Shown piece by piece: positions 24,101 through 33,180 of a stretch of DNA of 64,000 nt (position 1 is the stretch's first letter; each line of letters begins with the position of its first letter). The stretch lies in the NCBI GenBank assembly GCA_963855995.1, contig OY979723.1, positions 12,972,713-13,036,712 of the forward strand, read 5' to 3'. A model generated the notes under the pieces. The model made no database searches and was not told the DNA's origin. It was given only the letters and a program-made list of their open reading frames with translations. The stretch is from Muricea muricata (taxonomy: Eukaryota; Cnidaria; Anthozoa; Malacalcyonacea; Plexauridae). A program made the translations under genes and the position numbers.

Positions 24101-24343
24101 CAGTTTCATTCCTGTCTTGCTGTTTTAAAATGGAAAAAACCCATTCCGAAAGACTTTCCGCCACAAAAAACCAAACAAAAATTTGCAAAAATATTTGATC
24201 GCGCACGTAAGGGGACTGAAAATGACGCCCAAAAATGCCTTCAATTTCTGCCATTTTGTGTTACACTTTTTGATTACGTAATTGACTGAAGTTAACCTTC
24301 CATATATATATAGAGTTCACTGCCTCCGCTAGGTATACGTCAG
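21194..24343. mobile_element. 3.15-kb composite inverted-repeat element at the duplication junction
   Basis: The ends are a perfect 29-bp terminal inverted repeat (21194-21222 and 24315-24343), beginning CTGACGTATACCTAGCGGAG. Inside lies a long inverted repeat with arms of roughly 0.9 kb (about 21270-22175 and 22490-23455) around a 300-bp spacer. A further segment, 23440-24330, is itself bounded by GTGAACTCTATATATATGGA and its complement. No transposase frame is visible, so it is non-autonomous. No convincing target-site duplication is seen, only CCTAG-like bases on both sides. It lies exactly between the two copies of the CENP-L/PLP-enzyme unit. Confidence 0.85.
21317..21439 (+). other. Short ORF inside the left arm of the long inverted repeat
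   Basis: A 40-codon frame starts ATGGCGGAACAAGAGGGC and ends VKWSLGEFERFIA before a stop. The right arm carries the mirrored ending (VKWSLGEFERFIA, minus strand, near 23167-23210) and a mirrored start region near 23404. I do not recognise the peptide. It could be the first exon of a transposon or captured host gene; expression is unproven. Confidence 0.3.
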
Positions 24344-24351
24344 CCTAGGAA

Positions 24352-25197
24352 GGACGAACTTGTTGCTGTGCTATGCTGTAGTAGAAATATGAATGATGAA
24401 AATGATGCAAACGCCGTAAATGCTGACTTGACATTGTTACCAGTTTGCTTAATTAAAAGCACTGTTTTACTGAAGGACATGTTTCTTCAATGGCTAGAGA
24501 ACGATTTTGGCTGCAGAGCTTGCCCACTATTATTCTCGCCAACCGACCTTGCCTGGTTGGTGTCGCTGTGCGCTGGTATTGGGGAACCAACCACCCTGGT
24601 CGAGCTTACTTATGCCTTCCCCCCAGTTATCTCTGGTCTGGACACCATCTATTTCGAAATGGATGCGAAAGATGCCAGGAGGATCTGGAACCTAGTTCAC
24701 GACCCGGAGCAGCCGTATTTCACACACGATGAGGCAAAGAGGGTTTTGAATTTGTTAGAAACTCATTTTTATCACCATTTTAAGATTCACTTCCAGACTG
24801 GAAACTTTGTCATGCGCACGGAAGATCTTCCGTGCGCACCTCACATTCCACGTGCACGAATGAAAATTTAGGTGCGCATATTTTTGTTCAGAAAGTGTTA
24901 GGTGCGCATGTAAAACAAACAAAAATAAAGTTATATTTGAGTGGACTTCAAGTGTTGTGGAGCATCATGACTTAGGTGCGAAACAGCAAGTGCGTAGGTG
25001 CGCATTTGTTTTTCAAACGAGCGCCTTTCCGTGCGCATTTTGCAAACTTTCCAGTCTGGATTCACTTGAATCAAATGCAGCTAACGACAGTCGGGACATC
25101 TGTTGCCTACATTGGCCAGGAAGGGCGGGTCAAGATCCTGCAGGAAGATTATGCACACTACCTTTTACAGCAGTTGTCACAATTGGCAAACTTTTAA
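24352..25197 (+). pseudogene. CENP-L copy B, 5'-truncated and transposon-interrupted
   Basis: Homology to copy A starts at AAGGACGAACTTGTTG (17611 onward in copy A). The N-terminal half of the protein and the promoter are therefore missing, replaced by the inverted-repeat element. The remaining frame stays open through FTHDEAKRVLNLLETH and is then split by a 267-bp transposon (24793-25059). It resumes as LNQMQLTTVGTSVAY and ends QLSQLANF like copy A. With no start region and a disrupted conserved domain, this cannot make CENP-L. Confidence 0.92.
24793..25059. mobile_element. 267-bp hAT-like MITE in CENP-L copy B
   Basis: The terminal repeats are perfect for 12 bases (CCAGACTGGAAA) and the flanks are a perfect 8-bp duplication ATTCACTT (24785-24792 and 25060-25067). 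Copy A shows the empty site (ATTCATTT). The interior is full of GTGCGCAC/GTGCGCAT motifs, including a palindrome around GGAAGATCTTCC. There is no ORF. The 8-bp duplication points to mobilisation by a hAT (or P-type) transposase. Confidence 0.88.
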
Positions 25198-25341
25198 TTT
25201 CATTTTTATTTGTAAATGTTCAGATTTATTATAATCAATAAAGTTGTAAATGTTATAAAGCCAGTCAATGTTATTATGCCAAAAGGATAAAAAAATATGT
25301 TCTTGGAACAGACTGTATTCAGTTCTGTTGGCAAATTCACA

Positions 25342-25504
25342 CAGTAGCGGCGCCAGCGCGATAAGTGAGGGGGACATATTCATATATTCGTGTTCTGCAC
25401 AATTAATTTCTTTTGAAATCGAATCGACTTCAAAAGAAATTAATTGTGCAGAACACGAATATATGAATATGTCCCCCTCACTTATCGCGCTGGCGCCGCT
25501 ACTG
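25342..25504. mobile_element. 163-bp palindromic hAT MITE
   Basis: This is a nearly perfect palindrome: two arms of about 75 bases around a core of about 11 bases. It begins CAGTAGCGGCGCCAGCGCGA and ends with the complement. An 8-bp duplication AATTCACA flanks it (25334-25341 and 25505-25512). The equivalent spot of duplicate A is the unoccupied AATTCACAAGCAATTT. The CAG start, palindromic ends and 8-bp duplication fit hAT. Confidence 0.93.
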
Positions 25505-25576
25505 AATTCACAAGCAATTTAACAAGAGGTCTTTTTCGGTAAGTATTTAGTTTTATTAATGGCTTGCTGTGAATTA

Positions 25577-27717
25577 TTACAGACTTTCCATGTGGCTTTT
25601 GAAGTTGTTACCATTGCCAATGTGTTTGTTAAGTTCATCGATTGTAACATTAGAGCCAGTAAGAAATATCACCACGTTTGAATCAGTTTGGATATCTGGA
25701 ACTTTCTTACCAAGAAATGCAGCAAATGCTGCAGCTCCAGATGGCTCAACTACCAGACCGCCATCATAAAGCACCTGCATAGCCCTGGTTGGAATACAAA
25801 ATAAATTTTATTCAAGAACTAAAAAAATAATTAAAACCTTGTACAATTTTAAGGAGCACTGAACATTTGTTATTAATCCCAACAAAGTACCAAGTGGTGG
25901 TGTACAGCTAATGTTAACAATAAACAATCTATGGAGCTACTACATGAATGCATTGATTGTCTCTCTATTGCAGCAGGTAAAATTAAATGTAACAGGATTA
26001 AAAAATGAATGAGGTTGCATTTAATAATCACCTTTTTATTTCTTCATCCGAAACCAAAATAATGTCCTCAACAGAATTTTTTATCACCTCATAATTACTT
26101 TTGCCTAAAAGCATAACAAAAATATGACATTATTCTTAACATAACAATTACACTTTAACTGATTTTCTTACCATTTTACCTGCCATTGGTGGAGCCAGGC
26201 CACTTGCTATTGTTTTTATTGACTCCAAAGTAACAGCTTCACCTGTTTCCAAACTTTTAAACATCTTTGGAGCGGAAACATTCAGTAAAATTTTGCTTCA
26301 TTCTTCCTTCATACCAAGCTTCATTATTTCCCCTACATGGCTATTACTTGATAGTACTTTTTCAAGGATGATGCGAACACAAATGAAATATACAAAAAGC
26401 CTATTTTGTTGCCAATGTGCAACGAGATCATTTAGCCAGCCTCTTGCCAGGGTATTATACAATTGTGCCCCTTTACAATTGTGAGAAAATCATCAAAAGT
26501 TTGAATTTCAGGGGAGAATTGATTAGTATGCCCAGCCATCTTGACCACCAGACAAGGATAAGCAATCCCTGGCGAAAATTTGTTCATGAACATTCATGAA
26601 CATTTCATGAATAATTATTCATGAACGTTTCATGAATAATTCTGATGAATTTTCGCCGGGGATGTCCCCACCTCATACTGACCTCAGTAAATCTACCCAG
26701 CAGTATTTACCTCCTTGAGGTTCAACACCAAACACTCTGGTCTTCTTTCCTGAGTATTTCATTGCCGTGGCCACGCCCGATAGTAAGCCTCCTCCTCCAC
26801 AGCAGACAAGCACCACATCTGGATCTGGGATCTCGTCAAGAACTTCAAATCCTGCACTGTTTACAAAGTGGAAACATGAGATCAAAGGTCAGCATATTAT
26901 AATGCAATTGGTGCCATAAACTGTAAATCTAGTAGATAATCTACTTACTAAATATAGAATGTGATATTGTTCCAATTACACATATATCATACTTTACACA
27001 CACACCTAGCACAACCACATATCAGATTTGTATCATCAAATGAGTGTAAAAAATGCATGCCATCTTCGCAGACATGTTTATCAACGACACTCTTCAAATC
27101 CTTCACTGGTACATGTTCGACATGAGCACCATAACCCTATTGGGGGTGGTAACTGTAATTTATTTTTTGTATTTGCATAATTGGTAAATTTGCATTCTTA
27201 TCCATAAAAATGGCTGCAGTTACCAGCCTAGTTACTTCAGAGTTACTATACCTTACCTCAATAATCTTGATACGACTCACTGGGGCATTGCCTGGCATAA
27301 CAACAGTTGCTGGCAAGCCCAGCTGTTGAGCCGCAAATGCAAATGCCTTCCCATAATTCCCTGCAGACATTGCCACTAGGCCCTGTTTATTTTTTAACAC
27401 ATTTGAGGGTAAATGAGCCAGCTGGTTGGCAAGCCCCCTGGTTTTAAAGGAGCCTAGAACAATAATAAAAATTAAATTTTGTCAATTTGCTGCAAGTTTG
27501 GAGTCTCTAACAAGCTGTAAACAAACATCAGTTATATAACAGATGTACCTGTTTTCTGTAAGGTTTCCAATTTCAGATGGACATTGCACTTAAATTTATC
27601 TAATCCAAACAGTTTTCCAGCATTCTTCAGTAACGGTGTTTTCACAACTAGAGGACTTTTTTCGACTGCCAATCTGGCTTTGTCCAAACGTTCTTTGGTA
27701 ATATCCAAAATATTCAT
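25577..27717 (-). CDS. Serine/threonine dehydratase-like PLP enzyme, copy B (splice-damaged)
   Basis: This tandem duplicate of the 18677-21121 gene has the same seven exons: 27549-27717, 27257-27453, 27006-27136, 26711-26856, 26180-26272, 26032-26104 and 25577-25784. Joined, they would encode about 338 residues. SFKTRG (PLP lysine K60) and GGGGLLSG are intact. Copy B reads MSAGNYGKAF (Ala at the racemase Ser84 position), HSFDD and VMPGNAP, all closer to threonine dehydratases. Exon 5 has lost its acceptor: copy A has TTTCAG before CTCCAAAG, copy B has TTTCCG (forward 26273-26275 CGG). Skipping exon 5 would keep frame but delete 31 residues. It may therefore be a pseudogene or make a shortened protein, although no other exon has a stop or frameshift. 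Confidence 0.8.
26567..26661. mobile_element. 95-bp TTCATGAA-rich MITE with GGCGAAAATT ends
   Basis: It starts CCCTGGCGAAAATT and ends AATTTTCGCCGGGG (13 of 14 terminal bases match). The interior is five TTCATGAA-type palindromes. The flanks carry AT on both sides (26565-26566 and 26662-26663), and copy A shows the empty site AAGCAATGTCCCCACC near 20013. It sits in an intron of PLP-enzyme copy B. Confidence 0.85.
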
Positions 27718-27767
27718 AGCTTATCTTAATATTGCAACATGATTTATTGCGACGACTGCGTATTAAA

Positions 27768-28737
27768 TTGTGACAATAAATCTACTTTGGATTATTGGAC
27801 TTTCGGATTCTTTATTTGTTATAAAAGTATTGGTGTATTACAGTAAAACACGTGTATTATCAATGACATACGATTTGATATTTTACCATCTTTCACATGG
27901 TAAAGCAGTACGGAACATTAACCAATCAAAATCAAAATGCTCAAGGTGAGCGACCCCTGGCCGATGTACAAATGAAAGTTTATTTCTACATTGAATTTGT
28001 CACTTTCTGAGAAATATAAATTTGATACAAGTTATACAAGTTAGAAAGTGTCCTTCATGGTAAGGATATGCCTAAAATGATCTCTTTTTAACTGAGTTTT
28101 CTAACTCAATTTTGAATATCAGAATAAGAATAATGAATAGGTAATTGTTACAAAATTATGCGAGGGGATTACCCAATAGACCATGACACTTTGATATTAC
28201 GTGTATGGCGTAATGTTATTATTTATCCAAAATCCTTAGTCATCAGTTCCGTTCTCATAAATAAACAGCGCCAACGAAAAGGGTATAAAACAATTAAATG
28301 TTTTCCTGGTTACGATTCTGGACTAAAAGAAATGTTCTGACGATTTATAGAAGAGATGCCTTTTTGTAGAAGAGATTGATGTTTGTTTTTGTCACACTTT
28401 CAAGTTCGTATTAAGTGGATTCCTGACCACAACTGGAATTTTATTAACGATATTGCAAGGTGAGCGATAACAGACAACTTATCAACGAATAAATCGACAC
28501 TTAAGTGATAAAAAAAGCGAAAATAGATCTCGTATTTGTATTTTGACGACTGTTTCAATGGCATAAAAGGACATTAATTCACAACAAGGAATTTCAAAAT
28601 ACAAAACAATATAGAATATCTGGGCATGAAACAAAGCAAACACACATATTGATACTTTTGTTGAAGTTAAACTAAAATATCATGTATATTACATTGATAA
28701 ATTTTATTCTTTTATCAATTTCAGATTATTCGTCAGC
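27768..28737. promoter_or_regulatory. Divergent intergenic region between PLP-enzyme copy B and the PDZ/death gene
   Basis: Homology to duplicate A stops at about 27767 (GCGTATTA). The 970 bases to the next start codon should hold the promoters of two divergent genes. A possible 5' UTR exon ends GATATTGCAAG at 28460 before GTGAGCG. The acceptor before the next ATG is TTATCAATTTCAG, ending at 28724. No TATA box or other element is convincing. Confidence 0.35.
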
Positions 28738-31693
28738 ATGGCCCGACAGGCAAACGAATGGTGTGATTTAGACCATCGCTCAAGAAATTTGCTTATGTGG
28801 CCAGATTTTCTAAAATGGAAAGAACAATCACGTTTTGTTGAAATTGAACGAGATGATTCAAATGGCAGTCTTGGTCTGGTATCAGTTGATGTTCAGGTTA
28901 GAAATTAGTGGTTTGTATATAGGTGGGCAACACTACAGGCCAACACACCCTTCCCCAAGATGGTATCAAATGGCCCGATGCCTGCCCTTGTAATTTCAAT
29001 ATCTCATTATTTTATTGCCCAATTTGACCATAGATTAAACATTGTACCATAGTACCAGCACAGTAACACAGCAATGACAAATTGCACACTGATTTGTGTA
29101 ATGTATATATGTGCGATGATACTTTTTGCAGGACCAAGAAACGAAGGAATGGTACCATATAACAAAACGTGTCAAAAAAGATCACCCTGCTGAATCACTT
29201 GTTAACCTTTATGAATGGATCTATGAGGTGGACGGAGTGGTAACAACAAATTGTCCACGTGATGAATTTGTCAAACTGGTCAACAACGGAAGGAATGCTG
29301 TAAGATTCACCCTCAAAGAGGCTCATGATCCATTGGGTGAATTTGTCAAGCAGTGGGGGAAAGAGAAGACTGTGACTTTAAATTTGAAAGAAGGAAATAA
29401 TTTTAAGGATCAGTTTAAATTGGCTCACTTTTACTCTAAGGTGTGTTGTGTACTTTGTTGCAATGTGATGAATACACTAGAAAATAATGACTTTAATTGA
29501 CAGTGCAGACCAGTATGCACAGATATAAGCAACTTAAAAAGTAACATACTGCATATAATAGTCAATGAATGGGCAAGCCGTTACCAGGTTTAGTCTCAAA
29601 GTCTAATTATCTGTCTGAAGTTCTGTTGTGGTTTGTTCTAACACATTAATGACTGTCTTATAATTAAACACACCCTATGGCTTTTGACTTGACTGAAGAT
29701 TACCGAAAAACTAATTTATGGAAATCAAATGCAACAAGCAAACGTATTCTATTCTAGGGCAACAATGAGATACAAGACCATATATTAGTATGGGAATCAA
29801 AGCCTGATTCAGTCGAAACAGACAAGCCCTTGTACAGGGGTGATGAATTGCTAAAAGTAAATGGTAAAGATGTGGCAGGAGAAAAGTTAGCAGACATCCA
29901 TAAACGTATCTTCAGTGAAGCTAACACAGAGGTTAAAATGAAATTCAAAGAGATACAGCATAAAATATGTAATGGTAAATGTCTGAGTGCATTACTTATT
30001 CTTGTTTTGCCAATTTATGTCTGTAGTTTTACAACTCTTTCAAGTCCACATTTTCTAGTAGGTTATGGTAGTCATGGGGGTAACTAGAGCGTTAATTGGG
30101 AGGGGTGTGTATATTCAAAAGCTTTGTTTTTTGCTGAGCAAATTTTTTTTAAAAGTGTCATTGAAGTTGATTTCAAAAGAAGTTTGTTGTGCAGAACTCA
30201 AATATATCAATATACACCCCCAGATTAGCGCTCTAGTTACATCCCTGATATTAATGTCACTATGGAAAATGGGTCAGAGGTATTTAAAAACAACCATTGT
30301 TTTCAGAAGTCAAAAATCATCCGAATACAGAAAGTGAGGTGCCTTGTCAACACCCATGTCAAGAAGAAAACACAAACTCCAAACCTAATGATGATATAAC
30401 TCAGTCTATAGTTGTTACAAAAGAGATGGATGAGAACGCTGGGCAGACAAACAGTAAAGCATATGTAAACAATGTGGGTTTGCATGGATCACAAGGTGAC
30501 ATAAACTCACCAAATGAAGGTATAGACAAAATAATTCTATCTACAGTGCTGCACAGACAATTTTGGGGGTCTGGAGCAAAATCTTTAGTTGGGTCCTCCC
30601 CCACCCTCCCCAAGGTAAAGGTACTCATTTTTGGGCCTGGTGCAAAATCTTCAGTTTGGTCCTTCCCCCCACCCCCAAGGTAAAGGTACTCATTTTTAAA
30701 TTGGTATGGCATCACTTATATTAGTATTGTTTTTGTTTCTATTGTGCTTTTTGCAGGCCAACAACAAGCCTGGGGTGTGGGGAAAATTGCTCCCTTTGCC
30801 CCCTCCCTGGGCAACCGTGTCTACCTAAGAAGAAACAATGTCCCAAAAATATACTCTAGACATCTTGCAATTCAAGATGTAAAAACAATTAAAATCTAGA
30901 CACGTGATTGGAACTGTTAGTCGTGCCTCACGTCATTATGCAGTGAATAATAATAATGTGTGTTGGGGCAAATTTCAACTGTATCCTTTGATGATTATAT
31001 ATGCTGTACTGAACAAACGATATGAAAGTTCTTAGTATGTTTTTTTGTCTGTAGTGTAAAAATCCTTTCATGACCACCGTTTATTCCAACTATTTCATTC
31101 ATGCAATGTCAATTTATGCAGCAGTCTTTCCCGAGGAAGCGACAACACCAGCAGCAGAAAGGAAGAAGCCAAAAGGAAGACTAAAACGGTTATTCTCAAA
31201 AGAGCACGACGATGATACAAAACAGGTGGGAAATGATATTGCTCTCGGTGATTTGCAAAATGAAGGCTTTGATGGCTCGCCACGCACTCAGAGAAAAGCA
31301 CCAATGTGTAAGCGTTGCCTTAACACAAAAGAATCACCGCTTCCGAAGGAGCGAGAGTTGTGGCCTATCGATAAGATCGAACTGAGGTGTTTCCAGGAAA
31401 TTTGCGAGCTACTCGATCTGGAGGAACGCAACAGAAACAACACGTCAATTTTATCGGCTTTGGGTTGCTTCAGCCAAATTGAAGCTGAGAAAATTAAAAA
31501 GCAAGCCGGAAAGGGGGGAGATGGGCTTGCACCGAAAATAGCGCTTGGTAGGTGGGGCACAAACGATTTAGAAAACAACGTGGGTGCTCTTAAAAAGATA
31601 CTCGAAAATAGTCTGTCGCGCAGTGATGTTCTTCAAAAGTTTACCAAATGGGAAGAGATGTGTGTTTGCCATGGATGTGGAATACAAATGTAG
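28738..31693 (+). CDS. Protein with two PDZ-like regions and a C-terminal death-like domain
   Basis: Five exons join in phase: 28738-28896, 29132-29440, 29758-29974, 30307-30519 and 31122-31693, giving 489 residues. Residues about 30-125 (GSLGL, HITKRVKKDHPAE, IYEVDGVV, FVKLVNNGRNAVRFTLKEA) and about 165-225 (YRGDELLKVNGKDVAGEKL, then IFSEANTEVKMKFK) have the strand/helix pattern of PDZ domains, including the GDE-L-VNG signature. Residues 230-300 are polar linker. Residues 313-330 are strongly basic (KKPKGRLKRLF) and may be a localisation signal. Residues about 378-478 (LRCFQEICELLDLEERNRN, ALGRWG, SDVLQKF) look like a death domain. CxxC pairs occur at 362-365 and 482-485. No signal peptide or membrane segment is seen. 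I know no named family with this order; a cytoplasmic signalling adaptor is inferred. Confidence 0.75.
30073..30247. mobile_element. Diverged relative of the 163-bp hAT MITE
   Basis: The inverted ends GTAACTAGAGCG / CGCTCTAGTTAC enclose an interior (GATTTCAAAAGAAG, TTGTGCAGAACTCAAATATA) that resembles the element at 25342-25504. It lies in an intron of the PDZ/death gene. No target-site duplication remains. Confidence 0.6.
30560..30690. repeat. Two-copy tandem repeat in an intron
   Basis: A unit of roughly 70-80 bases is present twice and imperfectly. It contains GAGCAAAATCTT or GTGCAAAATCTT, a C-rich run and AAGGTAAAGGTACTCATTTT. Confidence 0.65.
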
Positions 31694-31734
31694 AAATCTC
31701 ATTAACATTGACACTAAAGTGTCTAATTATAAAC

Positions 31735-31875
31735 TGGCCGGTTGTATAAAAAAGTGATTAAAGTTAACTATGATTAGTGGATAGGTCAACCGATCAGAAC
31801 AACGTATTTTGTACTTAATCACGATTTAACTAGAAAACAGTGATTAAAAAAGTGATTAAGAGTTTTATACTAATC
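31735..31875. repeat. Dispersed repeat, member 1 (ends GGCCGGTT / AGTTTTATAC)
   Basis: The segment ACTAGAAAACAGTGATTAAA followed by AAGTGATTAAGAG recurs almost unchanged at 53071-53150. The left end GGCCGGTTGTATAAAAAAGTG is an inverted match to the right end, as in a MITE. Confidence 0.55.
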
Positions 31876-32250
31876 TTACTATGCGTTACTGTCTGAGCTT
31901 GAACTGTTGTCCGGAAATCTTTGTAATGTATCTTTTTCTTTTACTTTATCGCTGCCAATTGATTGATTTAGATTATTTTATTTAATACAGTTTAGTTATA
32001 AAAATAATTTGGGAAACGATGATGATACAATTAGGAGGTGTAATATTGTATATAAATTATTGTCCCATGCATTTAATCTCACATTATAATTCTTTTGTTT
32101 TACCTCCGCAATTTGTACTAATGACGATATTTATATTTTACATTAATTATAAAAGTCCATTTCACTAATTTCAATTCCACTTCAACATGAAGAAGAACTG
32201 GTTCGATCACGAATGAGTCCGTTTAAAAACCTAAACCCAGCAGTGACACA

Positions 32251-32544
32251 TACAGGGTGAGTAAAAAAAAACTGATGCCCTTTCAAATTCAAATTAGCTG
32301 CGAATTTCATTACGGTGTATTCCCATGGGTATACAGAGAACAGATCGTGATTGAGTACACAGTACGTAAACCAATTCAACTAGTGATGCCAGCTCGCTAG
32401 TATCAGTTTTTTTACTCATCCTGTACTGTGTACTTAGTCACGATCTGTTCTCTGAATACCTATGGGAATACTTAAAGTTCCGTAATGAAATTCGCAGCTA
32501 ATTTGAATTTGAAAGGGCATCAGTTTTTTTTTACTCACCCTGTA
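32251..32544. mobile_element. Mariner-like MITE with TACAGGGTGAGT ends
   Basis: It begins TACAGGGTGAGTAAAAAAAA and ends with the complement (TTTTACTCACCCTGTA). Arms extend about 120-140 bases through TTCGCAGCTAATTTGAATTT and CGATCTGTTCTCTG. A third copy of the terminus (TTTTTTTACTCATCCTGTAC) lies inside, near 32405-32425. TA at each end fits the TA target of Tc1/mariner elements. It has no ORF. Confidence 0.8.
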
Positions 32545-32659
32545 TAGTTTCATAAATTTTGTGGATCTTAAATGTCTAAGATAACACAACTGGGTCTGGC
32601 ATAATTGGTGAATAATTTGAATAATTTAAGTCAACATTTGGTCCAGGATCTGCTTGTGC

Positions 32660-32760
32660 CTGCATAAGGTTTATGCCTGCGTCCGGGCTCCAAACCTCCT
32701 TGAAAAGCCCGGGTGGGTGCGGGCATAGAACGATTATGCAGGCATAAACCGAGTCTGAGC
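32660..32760. repeat. Inverted repeat around GTTTATGCCTGC
   Basis: GGTTTATGCCTGCGTCCGGG is mirrored by GCAGGCATAAACC, with a GC-rich loop. This is a small foldback of unknown origin next to two MITEs. Confidence 0.5.
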
Positions 32761-32768
32761 TTCTCTAA

Positions 32769-32971
32769 GACCCTGTTTTCACGGTACCGGATTCGCTTGG
32801 TCACGACATCGAGTTTGGCTAGTTTGCAGTCATATTTACTCTCACCACTTTTCTATGACTACGTGTTGTTAAATCCTGCAATACTATCATAAGTGTAAGA
32901 GCCTCACTTGTCGTGGAACTATTCAATTTGATATTGTGACCATGCGAATCTGGTACCGTGTAAACGGGGTC
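32769..32971. mobile_element. 203-bp PIF/Harbinger-like MITE
   Basis: Terminal repeats of about 30 bases begin GACCCTGTTTTCACGGTACC at the left; the right end reads GACCCCGTTTACACGGTACC in reverse complement. TAA flanks both sides (32766-32768 and 32972-32974), matching the 3-bp TWA target of PIF/Harbinger elements. It has no ORF. Confidence 0.78.
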
Positions 32972-33180
32972 TAAAAACTCACGCTACTGTTATCCAAAAG
33001 GACCACAACACGTCACACCACATGCTCTCTTGATTTGTCTCTTACTGGGCAATATGGGCGGATCACTCGGATTCACTGGCACATGGAAAACTAACAAGGA
33101 GAAAAACAAGAAACTATAGAGTTTGGTTTTCTAAATAACGAATCACAAACAATGCTGACTTTTGTTTCAAAATCAGAAAT

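Noticed and set aside
24490..24732. Frame MARERFWLQS... within CENP-L copy B, also seen in copy A at 17751
   Set aside because: It is an out-of-frame shadow of the CENP-L sequence.
30297..30683. Longer version of PDZ/death exon 4 running past 30519
   Set aside because: A good donor (GAAG|GTATAG) at 30519 joins in phase to 31122. The extension enters a tandem repeat of non-coding character.
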